Shown here: positions 18,531 through 26,672 of the stretch, piece by piece
How positions within the stretch are numbered: position 1 is the stretch's first letter
How the letters are laid out: the number at the start of each line of letters is the position of its first letter
NCBI GenBank assembly: GCA_963814435.1
Contig: CAWFCV010000013.1
Location: 1 to 64,000 of the forward strand
DNA length: 64,000 nucleotides
Reading direction: 5' to 3'
Origin: JAEUPI01 sp963814435
GTDB lineage: Bacteria > Pseudomonadota > Gammaproteobacteria > Burkholderiales > Burkholderiaceae_C
Program-made: the position numbers and the translations under genes
The notes under the pieces: generated by a model
What the model was told of the DNA's origin: nothing
Seen by the model: only the letters and a program-made list of their open reading frames with translations
Databases searched by the model: none

Positions 18531-19541
18531 TCACACCGCATCTTCAGGCATCACCAAACCAATGCGCTTTGCGATGTCTTGGGCGAGCGCTTTGAAGTCG
18601 CCGTGTGCCTTCGCAACCGCATTGGCATGGGAACCGATGGCCCCATCTGCAGAGCGCAGCGCGAAGATGGGCTTGCGCGCCTCCTGCGCCAACGGCATCA
18701 GGCTGTTGTAGTTCTTCAGCATGGCTAGGCAGTAAGGGTCCTTCTCGATCGTTGGGACCTTTGTGGCGTCCTTTGCCAGTACGCTCTGTCTGAACTCGGC
18801 GGGGATCTGATCCAGCCAACGGGTGTACGCCTTGACGGGACGCGTCAGTCGCACGCCATGTCGCATGGCGATGTAGCCCACGGGGGTCATGTCACCCACC
18901 GGCAGATCGAACTCAGGTAACTTCCAGTCATCGCGCCGCCTCGTCCAGCCTGAGCGCCAATCGCGAAGCGTCGGGCCCAGATTGCGCAGGCCCTGCAATG
19001 AGAAGAGATCGGCGCCCAACGGAACGACGACGTGATTGCTGGCCAACAAGGCGGCACGATTGATGGCGCCCAGATTTGGGCCTACGTCGAACACGATGAG
19101 ATCGGCGTCAAAGCGCTTGGCCGACTCCTGCGCAGCCCGCCAGAACGCTGTGAGGATTCGGAACGGTCGCGCCTTGTTCTTGTCGCTCAGGGCATCGGTC
19201 CAAGTGGCGGACAGTTCATCCTCAAAGCCAGAGAGGCCTAGATCGCCAGGGATGAGCGCAAGCCGCTGATTGAGCTTCTGATAGTCGACAGGCGCGAAGT
19301 CACCAACATCCAATAGCGGCTTCACACTGCGAAAGATGGTGGACGCGCCGGCACCGTCCGTCCACAGATCTGCAAGCTGATCCTCGTCCAGGAACGCTGC
19401 TGTGAGGTTAGCCTGCGGGTCAAGGTCTACCGCCATCACGCGCAGCCCTTGCTCAGCAAACATCCAAGCGAGGTGGTAGACCAACGAGGTCTTGCCAACG
19501 CCTCCCTTGTTGTTGAAGAAGGTCAAAACGGGAACACTCAT
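18531..19541 (-). CDS. ParA/Soj-like P-loop ATPase
   Basis: A 336-residue cytoplasmic ATPase. The deviant Walker A, FFNNKGGVGKTSLVYHLAW, is at the N-terminus, followed by VMAVDLDPQANLTAAFL and a Walker B-like DLIVFDVGPNLGAINRAAL. Such proteins dimerise on ATP and bind DNA non-specifically, usually to partition DNA or position complexes. ATG at 19541 gives the standard start MSVPVLTFFNNKGG and overlaps the stop of the upstream AlbA_2 gene (ATGA). No ParB or centromere-like gene is nearby, which argues against plasmid partition and for a two-gene system with the AlbA_2 protein. Confidence 0.88.
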   Translation of the reverse strand: MSVPVLTFFNNKGGVGKTSLVYHLAWMFAEQGLRVMAVDLDPQANLTAAFLDEDQLADLWTDGAGASTIFRSVKPLLDVGDFAPVDYQKLNQRLALIPGDLGLSGFEDELSATWTDALSDKNKARPFRILTAFWRAAQESAKRFDADLIVFDVGPNLGAINRAALLASNHVVVPLGADLFSLQGLRNLGPTLRDWRSGWTRRRDDWKLPEFDLPVGDMTPVGYIAMRHGVRLTRPVKAYTRWLDQIPAEFRQSVLAKDATKVPTIEKDPYCLAMLKNYNSLMPLAQEARKPIFALRSADGAIGSHANAVAKAHGDFKALAQDIAKRIGLVMPEDAV

Positions 19542-20743
19542 GCCGACCTCCAGATGGTGACCAGTACGTGCGTGTCTCGCGGATCGAACTGCGGTGCCGG
19601 ATTCCCGTTCTCGGCAAGCAGCCTGCGTGCGGTCGCGATGCCAACGCCGAAGCGCTGGACGTAGCCGAGCACCTTCATTGCCTCCGCGAGGTGTGGGTTT
19701 CGGTAGTCGGTAATACCGGGTTGGCCGAAGTTGGCAGCCGTGACGATGCCAAAGGGTCCGCCAGGGTTGACGATCTCGATTCGGTCCGAAAACCACGTCA
19801 ACCGAACAGGCGCATTGGTCCCCTCGTAGCTGCGATGCATGACGGCATTTCGCACCAGTTGCTGAAGCGCGGCCAGCGGATAGTCGGCCCGGCGCTTCTC
19901 AGTGTCCGCAGAGTGGATGTCAACTGCCGTCGAGATGTGCGCCTTGACCTTGTCATCGACCCGGTTGATCACTTCACCCAAGCGACCATCGATGGCAGCT
20001 TCGTCGATGATCGGTGCATCCAACTCCGTGCCATCAATGCGCAGAAACTGAACGTAGGCGCACGGGACAAGGTCGCGTGTGCGCGTCCCGAGAACAAGAC
20101 TGCCCAGTACGGTCGGAACCGGGTTCTCGACCGACTCGATCATGCGGCACGAACTGAGCCGCTCCTCGTAGCCTCGGTGATTGGCCTCCAGCACGTCCGT
20201 TGAGAACGCCCCTGCAAGGTATTCGTCCTCGAACACACTTCGGCTGATGTCTGCGAGCGTCGCAAACGAGACCGGCTGAAGATCGAAGGGAAGGTTGCGG
20301 TGCCTTCTTCGTTCGTTGAGGATGCGCTCGTCCTGCAGATTGGCAATGTCGCGCCGCGGGCCAGTACGAATGTAAGTGCGGCCTTTGAAGCGCACAGGTG
20401 GCGCGTCGGCCGGCAGCACGGTGATGACGGCGACGTCAATGCCTCGAAGGACTCGCTTTTCCACGGTCATGCTCGGGATCGGCTGGATGTTCCCATCACT
20501 GCGGATGCTTGCAAGGTTGAGCAGCAAGTCGTCCGTGATGGGCAGATTTGTAGGCATACCGTCATTTCGCACGCCGATGAATGCCACACCCGGTCGGCCA
20601 TGCCCCGGAAGGTCATTGGCAAACGCACAGACCGCCTGACGCACCTTCTCAGGAGCATCACCGTTGAAGGTCTCCTTGCGCTCGGCCCGATCCGACTCCA
20701 AGTCAGCGAGCATGGCCTCAAGTTCTTCGTCCAACAGTCTCAT
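19538..20743 (-). CDS. AlbA_2 (Schlafen-like) / HATPase_c_4 domain protein
   Basis: A 401-residue protein. The N-terminal AlbA_2 region is recognised by ERKETF, an Ala-Asn (CAFANDL) and GVAFIGVRNDG. The middle has FKGRTYIRTGP. The C-terminal domain carries ALQQLVRNAVMHRSYEGTN and SDRIEIVNPGGPFG, the N-box and G-box of the GHKL-like HATPase_c_4 family. Such proteins are usually annotated as putative DNA-binding ATP-binding proteins or transcriptional regulators and are frequent in defence islands. It overlaps the ParA-like gene by 4 bp. The function of the pair is unknown; a role in mobile-element defence is inference. Confidence 0.85.
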   Translation of the reverse strand: MRLLDEELEAMLADLESDRAERKETFNGDAPEKVRQAVCAFANDLPGHGRPGVAFIGVRNDGMPTNLPITDDLLLNLASIRSDGNIQPIPSMTVEKRVLRGIDVAVITVLPADAPPVRFKGRTYIRTGPRRDIANLQDERILNERRRHRNLPFDLQPVSFATLADISRSVFEDEYLAGAFSTDVLEANHRGYEERLSSCRMIESVENPVPTVLGSLVLGTRTRDLVPCAYVQFLRIDGTELDAPIIDEAAIDGRLGEVINRVDDKVKAHISTAVDIHSADTEKRRADYPLAALQQLVRNAVMHRSYEGTNAPVRLTWFSDRIEIVNPGGPFGIVTAANFGQPGITDYRNPHLAEAMKVLGYVQRFGVGIATARRLLAENGNPAPQFDPRDTHVLVTIWRSA

Positions 20744-20805
20744 GGGCGTGCTCCTTGTACCTTCATTGTCGGCTGTGGCGGGGCAGCGCCCGCGAGCCAG
20801 TGTGC

Positions 20806-21855
20806 CTATCGCAGCTCATACCAAGCCCCCCGCCCGGCACCGTGGGGGCTAAGCTGCCCACGCTCAACCAGGGCGCGGAAGTGCTGCTTCAGTGTGTTGC
20901 GGCTAGTTCCCGTTAACCGCATGGCGTCGGCCATGGTGACGCGTCCATGCTCACGCGCGAACTCGACGATCTGCAGCGACAGATCGGGCAGCACCGCTAG
21001 CACCAGCTTCTCGCGCTCGATCTTCCGATTCAATCGTCTGACCTGCTCGGCCAGCGACCGCAGGAAGAACAGCAGCCACGGCTGCCAGTTCGGCGCTTCG
21101 CTGCGGATGGTGCCCTGGGTCTGCCGCAATGCGAGGTAATAGGCCTCCTTGCTCTGTTCCACCACGCTCTCCAAAGAGCTGTAGGGCACGTAGGCATAGC
21201 CGGCCTGCAGCAGCAGCAAGGTGGTCAGCACCCGGCTCAGTCGCCCGTTGCCATCCTGAAACGGGTGGATCTCCAGTAACACCACCACCCACAGGCCGAT
21301 CAGCAACAACGGATGCACACGCCCGGCGCTGCGCTCTTCGACGAACCAGGTCACCAGTTCGGTCATCAGCCGCGGCGTGTCGAACGGGGTGGCCGTTTCG
21401 AAGACGACGCCGAGCTGCTTGCCGTTCTCGTCGAACGCGACCACGCTGTTGGTCGACGTCTTGTAGTGGCCGCGGTGCCAGGCGTCCTTCTCGCTGTGGA
21501 CCAGCAGGTCGCGATGCAACTGCTTGATATGGTTCTCGGTCAGGGCAATGTCTTGCCACGACGTGAACACCATCTCCATGACCTTGGCGTAGCCGGCCAC
21601 CTCCTGCTCGTCACGGGTGCTGAACTTCTGGATCTGCAGGTTGGACAGCAGGCGCTCGACGTCGCGGTCGGACAGCTTGCTGCCTTCGATGCGGGTGGAT
21701 GAGCCGATACTCTCGATGGTGGCCACCCGCAGCAGCGCGGACAGCCGATCCGGTGCCAGCGTCCCCAGCGCTCTCCAGGCACCCTTGAACTCGTCGATGC
21801 TGGCAACGAGGCCCAGAATCTCAGGGGTGATCTGAATGGTGGCCGACTGGATCAT
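20806..21855 (-). CDS. Fic/DOC family protein (AMPylase-type)
   Basis: A 349-residue protein. The active motif is HPFQDGNGRLSR (about residue 200), complete for the HxFx(D/E)GNGRxxR consensus, so nucleotidyl transfer to a hydroxyl group is expected. An N-terminal SSTRIEG fits the inhibitory (S/T)xxxE(G/N) helix, a self-inhibited class that needs no separate antitoxin. The C-terminal 70 residues form a winged-helix-like domain (VTMADAMRLTGTSRNTLKQHFRALV). ATG at 21855 (MIQSATIQITPE) is chosen; the longer frame upstream is not family-like. It lies in the rng island and is divergent from the HNH gene. Confidence 0.9.
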   Translation of the reverse strand: MIQSATIQITPEILGLVASIDEFKGAWRALGTLAPDRLSALLRVATIESIGSSTRIEGSKLSDRDVERLLSNLQIQKFSTRDEQEVAGYAKVMEMVFTSWQDIALTENHIKQLHRDLLVHSEKDAWHRGHYKTSTNSVVAFDENGKQLGVVFETATPFDTPRLMTELVTWFVEERSAGRVHPLLLIGLWVVVLLEIHPFQDGNGRLSRVLTTLLLLQAGYAYVPYSSLESVVEQSKEAYYLALRQTQGTIRSEAPNWQPWLLFFLRSLAEQVRRLNRKIEREKLVLAVLPDLSLQIVEFAREHGRVTMADAMRLTGTSRNTLKQHFRALVERGQLSPHGAGRGAWYELR

Positions 21856-22094
21856 CGTGCGGCATGGTACGCCATTTCGACGCCCATTTGCACCCATTCC
21901 GGGCGCCAATCGGATCAATGCTGGGCCGACTTCGTGGGACTGGTGCGCCAAGCCTCCAAGTCGATCGCTCGATCCACCTGCCAGGCAAGGCGGGCACGGT
22001 AGGCCGCACGCCCGGCAAACATCGCGGCGAGGTACATGGCCGCCGCGGAATGGAGACACTGCTCTCGATCCCGCCGAGAGAATCCGGCACCGCC

Positions 22095-22109
22095 TATAGT
22101 CGTTACACC
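22095..22109 (+). promoter_or_regulatory. possible -10 element for a leaderless HNH transcript
   Basis: TATAGT lies at 22095-22100, ten bases before the ATG at 22110. No Shine-Dalgarno is visible in front of the start. If this hexamer is used, transcription would begin at or just before the start codon. No good -35 hexamer is visible, so the call is tentative. Confidence 0.35.
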
Positions 22110-22898
22110 ATGAACTGGACACGCGCAGAAGTCCTGGCCGCCATGCACCTGTACCTGCAACTGCCGTTTGGACAGCTGCACCGGGGACAACCGCGCATCG
22201 TGCAACTCGCACGCTGGCTAGGCCGCACACCCAGTTCGGTGGCCATGAAGCTGGTCAACATTGCCAGCCTGGATCCTGCCATCACGGGCTCGGGCCGTGT
22301 GGGTCTTCAGAAGGCATCCAAGCTCGACCGTGACGTGTGGGCAGAACTCACCACCTCGTGGTCCGACGTGTTGGGCGCAGCTGCCGCCGCGTACGTACAC
22401 TTCGCGGCGCAAGAAGGACTCACGGCAATCGAAGCGGATCACATTGAGCCGGCTGAACTGGCCGCGGTCTCTGGTGACCTTGACCTGTCTTTCGACACCG
22501 AGCGTGAAGCGGTCGTCAAGGTGCGCCTCAACCAGGTACGCTTTCGCCGCTGGGTCCTGGCCAGCTATGGGGGTCGGTGCTGCATCACGGGCCTGCAAGA
22601 GCCCAAGCTACTGATTGCGAGTCATATCGTTCCGTGGGCAGAAGACCCCGTGCAGCGACTGAATCCCCGCAATGGCCTGTGCTTGTCACCGCTGTACGAC
22701 CGGGCGTTCGACCAAGGACTCATCACCATCACGCCGGTATCGCTGCAGATCCGCGTCGGCCGGCGCTTGCGGGAAGCGGTGGGGGATACCTACGTCCAGC
22801 AGGCTCTGGTGGCATTGGATGGCGTGCCCATTCGGGCTTCAGACCGGCTGAGGCCGGATGATGAGTTGCTAGCCTGGCATCAGAGGCGGTTTTCCTAG
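22110..22898 (+). CDS. HNH endonuclease
   Basis: A 262-residue protein. The C-terminal HNH/beta-beta-alpha-metal region reads CCITGLQEPKLLIASHIVPW, then NPRNGLCLSPLYDRAFDQGL, with catalytic His, Asn and second His/Asp positions recognisable. The N-terminal 100 residues are helical and contain WLGRTPSSVAMKLVNIASLDP, a segment common to restriction-associated HNH proteins in genomic islands. No methyltransferase is adjacent, so a modification-dependent or solitary nuclease is more likely than a classical restriction enzyme. The 3' end runs into the convergent integrase gene by about 30 bp. Confidence 0.88.
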   Translation: MNWTRAEVLAAMHLYLQLPFGQLHRGQPRIVQLARWLGRTPSSVAMKLVNIASLDPAITGSGRVGLQKASKLDRDVWAELTTSWSDVLGAAAAAYVHFAAQEGLTAIEADHIEPAELAAVSGDLDLSFDTEREAVVKVRLNQVRFRRWVLASYGGRCCITGLQEPKLLIASHIVPWAEDPVQRLNPRNGLCLSPLYDRAFDQGLITITPVSLQIRVGRRLREAVGDTYVQQALVALDGVPIRASDRLRPDDELLAWHQRRFS

Positions 22899-24083
22899 CC
22901 TCACCAAACGCAGCCCAATTCTCCAGCGCCTCTCGCCTCTCCTCGAAGTACGTGTGCCGGTCGTAGATCCCTCGACGCCGGACAGCTTGTGGTTCAAGCA
23001 CATCTCCGAGATGTCCCGCGGCACGCCGAGCGCGCGCATGTGCAACTTCATCGTGCTGCGCAGGTCATGCGGCGTGAAACGGCTCACCGCCGGCTTGTCG
23101 GCATCGAGCCAGTAGCCGATCGCCTCGCGAATGGTGTCCTTGCTGACATGCGTGTCGCCGCCCTGCCTGGCGGCACGGCCGCGTGAGTGTGCCGGCCGCA
23201 CGAACGCCGACTCACCTGCCAGCGTGCGCAGCTCCTTGAACCATTCCACGACGATTGGCGCGAGTGGGATGTCCATCGCCGCGCCGGTCTTGCTCTTGGG
23301 GATGTGCCACTGCGCTTCGTCCAGGTCGAAGTGTTCCCACCGTGCCTTGTACAGCTCGGCGCTTCGCACGGCGGTGGCCAGCAGGATGCGGATGGTCAGC
23401 GCGTTACGCCTGCGCATGCCGGCGTTCAGCAGCAGGTGCAGCTCCTCCCGCGTCAGCATCAGCCGCTGGCGCTTCGGCGGCCGCTCGCCGAGCAACGCCG
23501 ACAGCATGATGCCGTGGCAGGGGTTGGCATTGATCAGCCGCTTGCCGCAGGCATGCGTGAACAGGCACTTGGTCGTGATCAGCAGCATGTTCGACTCGCC
23601 CCAGGTCAGCGAGCTCGCCTCGATGAGCGCGACCACGTCAGAGGCCTCGATCTCGCGCACGGTCAGCGCGCCGAGCTTCTTCTCCACGCGCTTGAGGTGC
23701 CGGCCGTAGCTGACCTGGGTGCTGTGCGCCAGGCTGACCAGCTTCTTGGCGCGGTAGTCCTTGACCAGCTCGCGAACCGTCCAGTCCTTCGCCGCAGTGG
23801 CCTTGGCCTTCTGCTTGTCGGCCGCCGGATTGCGGCCCTGCATGATCTCGGCGCGCTTGATGGTGGCGATGCCGCGCGCATCGGCCAGGCTGATGTCGGG
23901 GTAGCGGCCGATCGTCAGCTCGCGGCGCCGGCCACCGTGTCGATACCGAAGGATCCAGCCCGCCACGCCGGCGGTGGAAAGCGTGAAGGTCAGCCCGTTC
24001 CCATCGGCCTTGGCCAGTGGCGTCCCCGCCTTGATCCAGTGCCTGAGTTGCAGGTCCGACAGGAGGCCTTTGTCGCGTGCCAT
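22869..24083 (-). CDS. tyrosine-type recombinase/integrase (C-terminal frameshift)
   Basis: P4-type integrase with an N-terminal DUF4102 arm-binding domain (residues 1-95), a core-binding SAM-like domain (about 100-210) and a catalytic domain. The catalytic residues visible in frame are Arg (TAVRSAELYKARW), HDLR (FTPHDLRSTMKLH) and LNHKLSG. The expected tyrosine segment, IYDRHTYFEERREALENW, lies in another frame after about 22975, so one indel separates the nucleophile from the rest. ATG at 24083 (MARDKGLLSD) is chosen; GTG at 24089 is possible. It reads away from the right junction and is the obvious enzyme that placed the island in rng. Confidence 0.9.
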   Translation of the reverse strand: MARDKGLLSDLQLRHWIKAGTPLAKADGNGLTFTLSTAGVAGWILRYRHGGRRRELTIGRYPDISLADARGIATIKRAEIMQGRNPAADKQKAKATAAKDWTVRELVKDYRAKKLVSLAHSTQVSYGRHLKRVEKKLGALTVREIEASDVVALIEASSLTWGESNMLLITTKCLFTHACGKRLINANPCHGIMLSALLGERPPKRQRLMLTREELHLLLNAGMRRRNALTIRILLATAVRSAELYKARWEHFDLDEAQWHIPKSKTGAAMDIPLAPIVVEWFKELRTLAGESAFVRPAHSRGRAARQGGDTHVSKDTIREAIGYWLDADKPAVSRFTPHDLRSTMKLHMRALGVPRDISEMCLNHKLSGVEGSTTGTRTSRRGERRWRIGLRLVRLGKPPLMPG

Positions 24084-24117
24084 GTCCACCCCATTGTTCG
24101 GATGTGGGCCGGATCGC

Positions 24118-24149
24118 AGCTACCCGCCTAGCTACCCAGCCAGCTACCC
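24118..24149. repeat. candidate integrase arm sites, right end (3 x AGCTACCC, 12-bp period)
   Basis: AGCTACCC is repeated at 24118, 24130 and 24142, just upstream of the integrase start and about 120 bp from the right core repeat. It matches the pair at 18377-18396. Overlap with the integrase promoter region would allow autoregulation. Confidence 0.6.
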
Positions 24150-24265
24150 AATTTGAGTGGAACTTGGTGAGACGTCAAGACCCCGAGAATCCGCTGAAAC
24201 CCGAAATCTCCAGCATTCATGCGGGTTTGCGGGTGGCAAGTGGGCCGGCGTGAGACGCCGTGAAA

Positions 24266-24291
24266 CGCTACATCAGAACAATGTCGTACTG
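24266..24291. repeat. attR: right copy of the 26-bp rng-3'-end repeat
   Basis: It includes the rng stop codon and last seven codons (QYDIVLM-stop on the minus strand). It matches 18282-18307 at 23 of 26 positions; the three differences keep the protein sequence unchanged, as expected for a functional replacement end carried by the element. Confidence 0.85.
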
Positions 24292-25731
24292 CTCCGGATT
24301 CATCGCGCTCTCCGCCGACAGCGAGATCGGCTTGCCGACGAACTCCGACAGCCCCGCGAGGTGCACGTTCTCCTCGTCGAGCAGCAGCTCGACGACGGCA
24401 GGGCTCGCGATGACGCGGAACTCCTTCGGGTCGAACTGCCGCGCCTCGCGCAGGATCTCGCGCAGGATGTCGTAGCAGACGCTGCGCGCGGTCTTGATCT
24501 GGCCGCGCCCTTGGCAGGTGGGGCACGGCTCGCACAGCATGTGCGCGAGCGATTCGCGGGTGCGCTTGCGTGTCATCTCCACCAGCCCGAGCTGGGTGAA
24601 GCCGCTCACGGTGGTGCGGGTGCGGTCGCGCGCCAGTTGCTTACGAAACTCCGCCAGCACCGCCGCGCGATGCTCCTCGCGCGTCATGTCGATGAAGTCG
24701 ACGATGATGATGCCGCCCAGGTTGCGCAGGCGCAGCTGCCTGCCGATGGCCAGCGCCGCCTCGAGGTTGGTCTTGAAGATCGTGTCGTCGAAGTTGCGCG
24801 CACCGACGAAACCGCCGGTATTGACGTCGATGGTCGTCAGCGCCTCGGTCTGGTCGATGATCAGGTAGCCGCCCGATTTGAGGTCGACGCGCCGGGCCAG
24901 CGCACGGGCGATGTCTTCCTCGATGTTGAACAGGTCGAAGATCGGCCGCTCGCCACGGTAATGCTCGAGCTTGGCCGTGGCCCGCGGCGAATACACCGCA
25001 CCGAACTCGCGCAGCGCGTCGTACTGCAGCTTCGAGTCGATGCGGATGGTTTGCGTGGCGTCGTTGGTCAGGTCGCGCAGCACGCGCTCGGCCAGGTTGA
25101 GATCCTGGTGCAGCAGCGTGCCCGGTGCGCTGCTCAGGCCGCGTTCGCGGATCGTCGTCCAGGCCTTGCGCAGGTAGGCGATGTCGTCGGCCAGTTCGGC
25201 GTCGCTCGCCTCTTCGGCATTGGTGCGCAGGATGAATCCGCCGCCACCGTCGCCGGCCAGCGCCAGCATGCGGGTGCGCAACTGCTCGCGCGCCTCGGGC
25301 GAACCGATCTTCTGCGAAATGCCGATGTGCGTGTCCTGCGGCAGGAACACCAGCATGCGTCCGGCGATCGACACCTGCGTCGACAGCCGCGCGCCCTTGG
25401 TGCCGATCGGGTCCTTGATCACCTGCACCATCAGCGTCTGGCCCTCGAACACCTGACGTTCGATCGGCACCTGCGGTGCGCCGTCGACGCGCGGGCCGCT
25501 GGCCGTGTGCAGATCGGCCACGTGCAGAAAGGCGGCGCGCTCGAGGCCGACGTCGACGAAGGCGCTCTGCATGCCCGGCAGCACCCGCGCCACTTTGCCA
25601 AGGTAGATGTTGCCGACCAGGCCGCGCTCGAGCGCCCGCTCGATGTGCAGTTCCTGCACTGCGCCGTTCTCGACGACGGCCACGCGCGTTTCCTGCGGTG
25701 CCCAGTTGATGAGGATGTCGTGGTTGGCCAT
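24268..25731 (-). CDS. rng: ribonuclease G
   Basis: A 487-residue endoribonuclease of the RNase E/G family, which processes 16S rRNA 5' ends and degrades some mRNAs. It has an N-terminal S1 domain (about residues 35-125), an RNase H-like and catalytic core (TIDVNTGGFVG and GGIIIVDFIDM carry the metal-binding Asp residues) and the zinc-link CPTCQGRG. The protein ends SAMNPEQYDIVLM, the last part supplied by the integrated island. It follows maf by about 10 bp, the usual proteobacterial order. Confidence 0.96.
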   Translation of the reverse strand: MANHDILINWAPQETRVAVVENGAVQELHIERALERGLVGNIYLGKVARVLPGMQSAFVDVGLERAAFLHVADLHTASGPRVDGAPQVPIERQVFEGQTLMVQVIKDPIGTKGARLSTQVSIAGRMLVFLPQDTHIGISQKIGSPEAREQLRTRMLALAGDGGGGFILRTNAEEASDAELADDIAYLRKAWTTIRERGLSSAPGTLLHQDLNLAERVLRDLTNDATQTIRIDSKLQYDALREFGAVYSPRATAKLEHYRGERPIFDLFNIEEDIARALARRVDLKSGGYLIIDQTEALTTIDVNTGGFVGARNFDDTIFKTNLEAALAIGRQLRLRNLGGIIIVDFIDMTREEHRAAVLAEFRKQLARDRTRTTVSGFTQLGLVEMTRKRTRESLAHMLCEPCPTCQGRGQIKTARSVCYDILREILREARQFDPKEFRVIASPAVVELLLDEENVHLAGLSEFVGKPISLSAESAMNPEQYDIVLM

Positions 25732-25741
25732 GCGCGGCAGT

Positions 25742-26362
25742 CTAGTGCCTCAGTGCAGTCGCCACGCCGAAGCGCTGCAGCAGCTGGGCGGTCTCGAACA
25801 GCGGCAGACCCATGATGCCGGAGTGGCTGCCCTCGATGTGCTCGATGAAGGCTGCCAGCGCGCCCTGGATCGCGTAGGCACCGGCCTTGCCGAACGGCTC
25901 GCCGCCGGCCACATAGGCTGCCACCGTGGCCGCGGACAGCCGCGCCACGCGCACGCGCGACACGTTGAGCATGACCTGCGAGCGTGCGCCGTCGGCGACC
26001 GCGACGCCGCTGATCACGCGGTGCGTGCGCGCCGACAGTCGTTCGAGCATCGCGCGGGCCTCCCGCGCGTCGGCGGGTTTGCCGAGGATCGCGCGGCCGA
26101 TCGCCACGGTGGTGTCGGCCGCGAGCACGGGCGCCGCCGGCAACCCGCTTCGTGCCAGGCGCCGGCGTGCCGCGGCGAGCTTGGCGCGCGTCACCCGCCG
26201 CACATAGGCTTCGGGCAGTTCACCGGGACGCACCGCCTCCAGCGCCTCGGTGTCCTCGCCTGCGTCGGGCAGCAGCAGCTCGAAGCGCACGCCGATCTGC
26301 TGCAGCAGCTGGCGGCGACGCGGACTCTGAGAGGCGAGATAGATGAAGCTGTGGGCTGCCAT
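25742..26362 (-). CDS. maf: Maf-family nucleoside triphosphate pyrophosphatase (YhdE type)
   Basis: A 206-residue house-cleaning enzyme that hydrolyses dTTP/UTP or modified nucleotides. The start MAAHSFIYLASQSPRRRQLL carries the SxSPRR substrate motif. DTTVAIGRAILGKP has the catalytic Asp, and GAYAIQGALAAFIEHIEGSHSGIMGLP is the conserved C-terminal loop. ATG at 26362 is chosen over a long upstream frame because it matches the family N-terminus. The maf-rng neighbourhood favours YhdE over YceF. Confidence 0.92.
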   Translation of the reverse strand: MAAHSFIYLASQSPRRRQLLQQIGVRFELLLPDAGEDTEALEAVRPGELPEAYVRRVTRAKLAAARRRLARSGLPAAPVLAADTTVAIGRAILGKPADAREARAMLERLSARTHRVISGVAVADGARSQVMLNVSRVRVARLSAATVAAYVAGGEPFGKAGAYAIQGALAAFIEHIEGSHSGIMGLPLFETAQLLQRFGVATALRH

Positions 26363-26672
26363 GCGTCGGGCAACCCTCGAGGTTGCCGTCGAATGCGTTG
26401 CCGACGATTGTCCGCTGAAGGCCGTGCGTCCCGATCGGTGGCGCGGCCACCGGCGCCGCCGCCGCGTGCAACATCGCCCGTGATGAACTGCGCAGCCCAC
26501 GGCCCGATCCCCCGCGATCCGGTGGGCGGCGCACACGTCGCAGCGTGAACGCCGTCCTATGCGCGGCGTGGCACCGCGCCGGATGATTTCGTCGTCGCGC
26601 GGCCGAGCGGCGACGCCCCGAGACGGGGACCCGCTGACCGCCACTGGAAACAGATACGCAAGGAGAATCGTC
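26363..26672. other. intergenic, no feature seen
   Basis: The divergent gap between maf (minus) and the small secreted protein (plus) holds no recognisable RNA, hairpin or coding frame. Only the ribosome-binding site AAGGAGAATCG at the right end is clear. Promoters for both genes should lie here, but no convincing -35/-10 pairs are visible. Confidence 0.5.

Larger units (their letters stand above)
18308..24265. mobile_element. ~6-kb integrative island in the 3' end of rng
   Basis: The segment lies between the two 26-bp rng-end repeats, which are 5984 bp apart. It contains a tyrosine integrase beside the right junction, an overlapping ParA-like/AlbA_2 pair, a Fic protein and an HNH endonuclease. 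No conjugation, phage structural or replication genes are present, so it resembles a small defence-type or satellite island. Removing it would place rng directly convergent with the SDR gene. Short 12-bp-spaced GCTACCC repeats occur near both ends. Confidence 0.82.

Noticed and set aside
18531..19541. Plasmid or chromosome partition locus
   Set aside because: No ParB gene, parS-like palindromes, or replication initiator is present in the island.
22729..23001. Separate 90-residue frame with YDRHTYFEERREALENW
   Set aside because: It is the frameshifted C-terminus of the integrase rather than its own gene.
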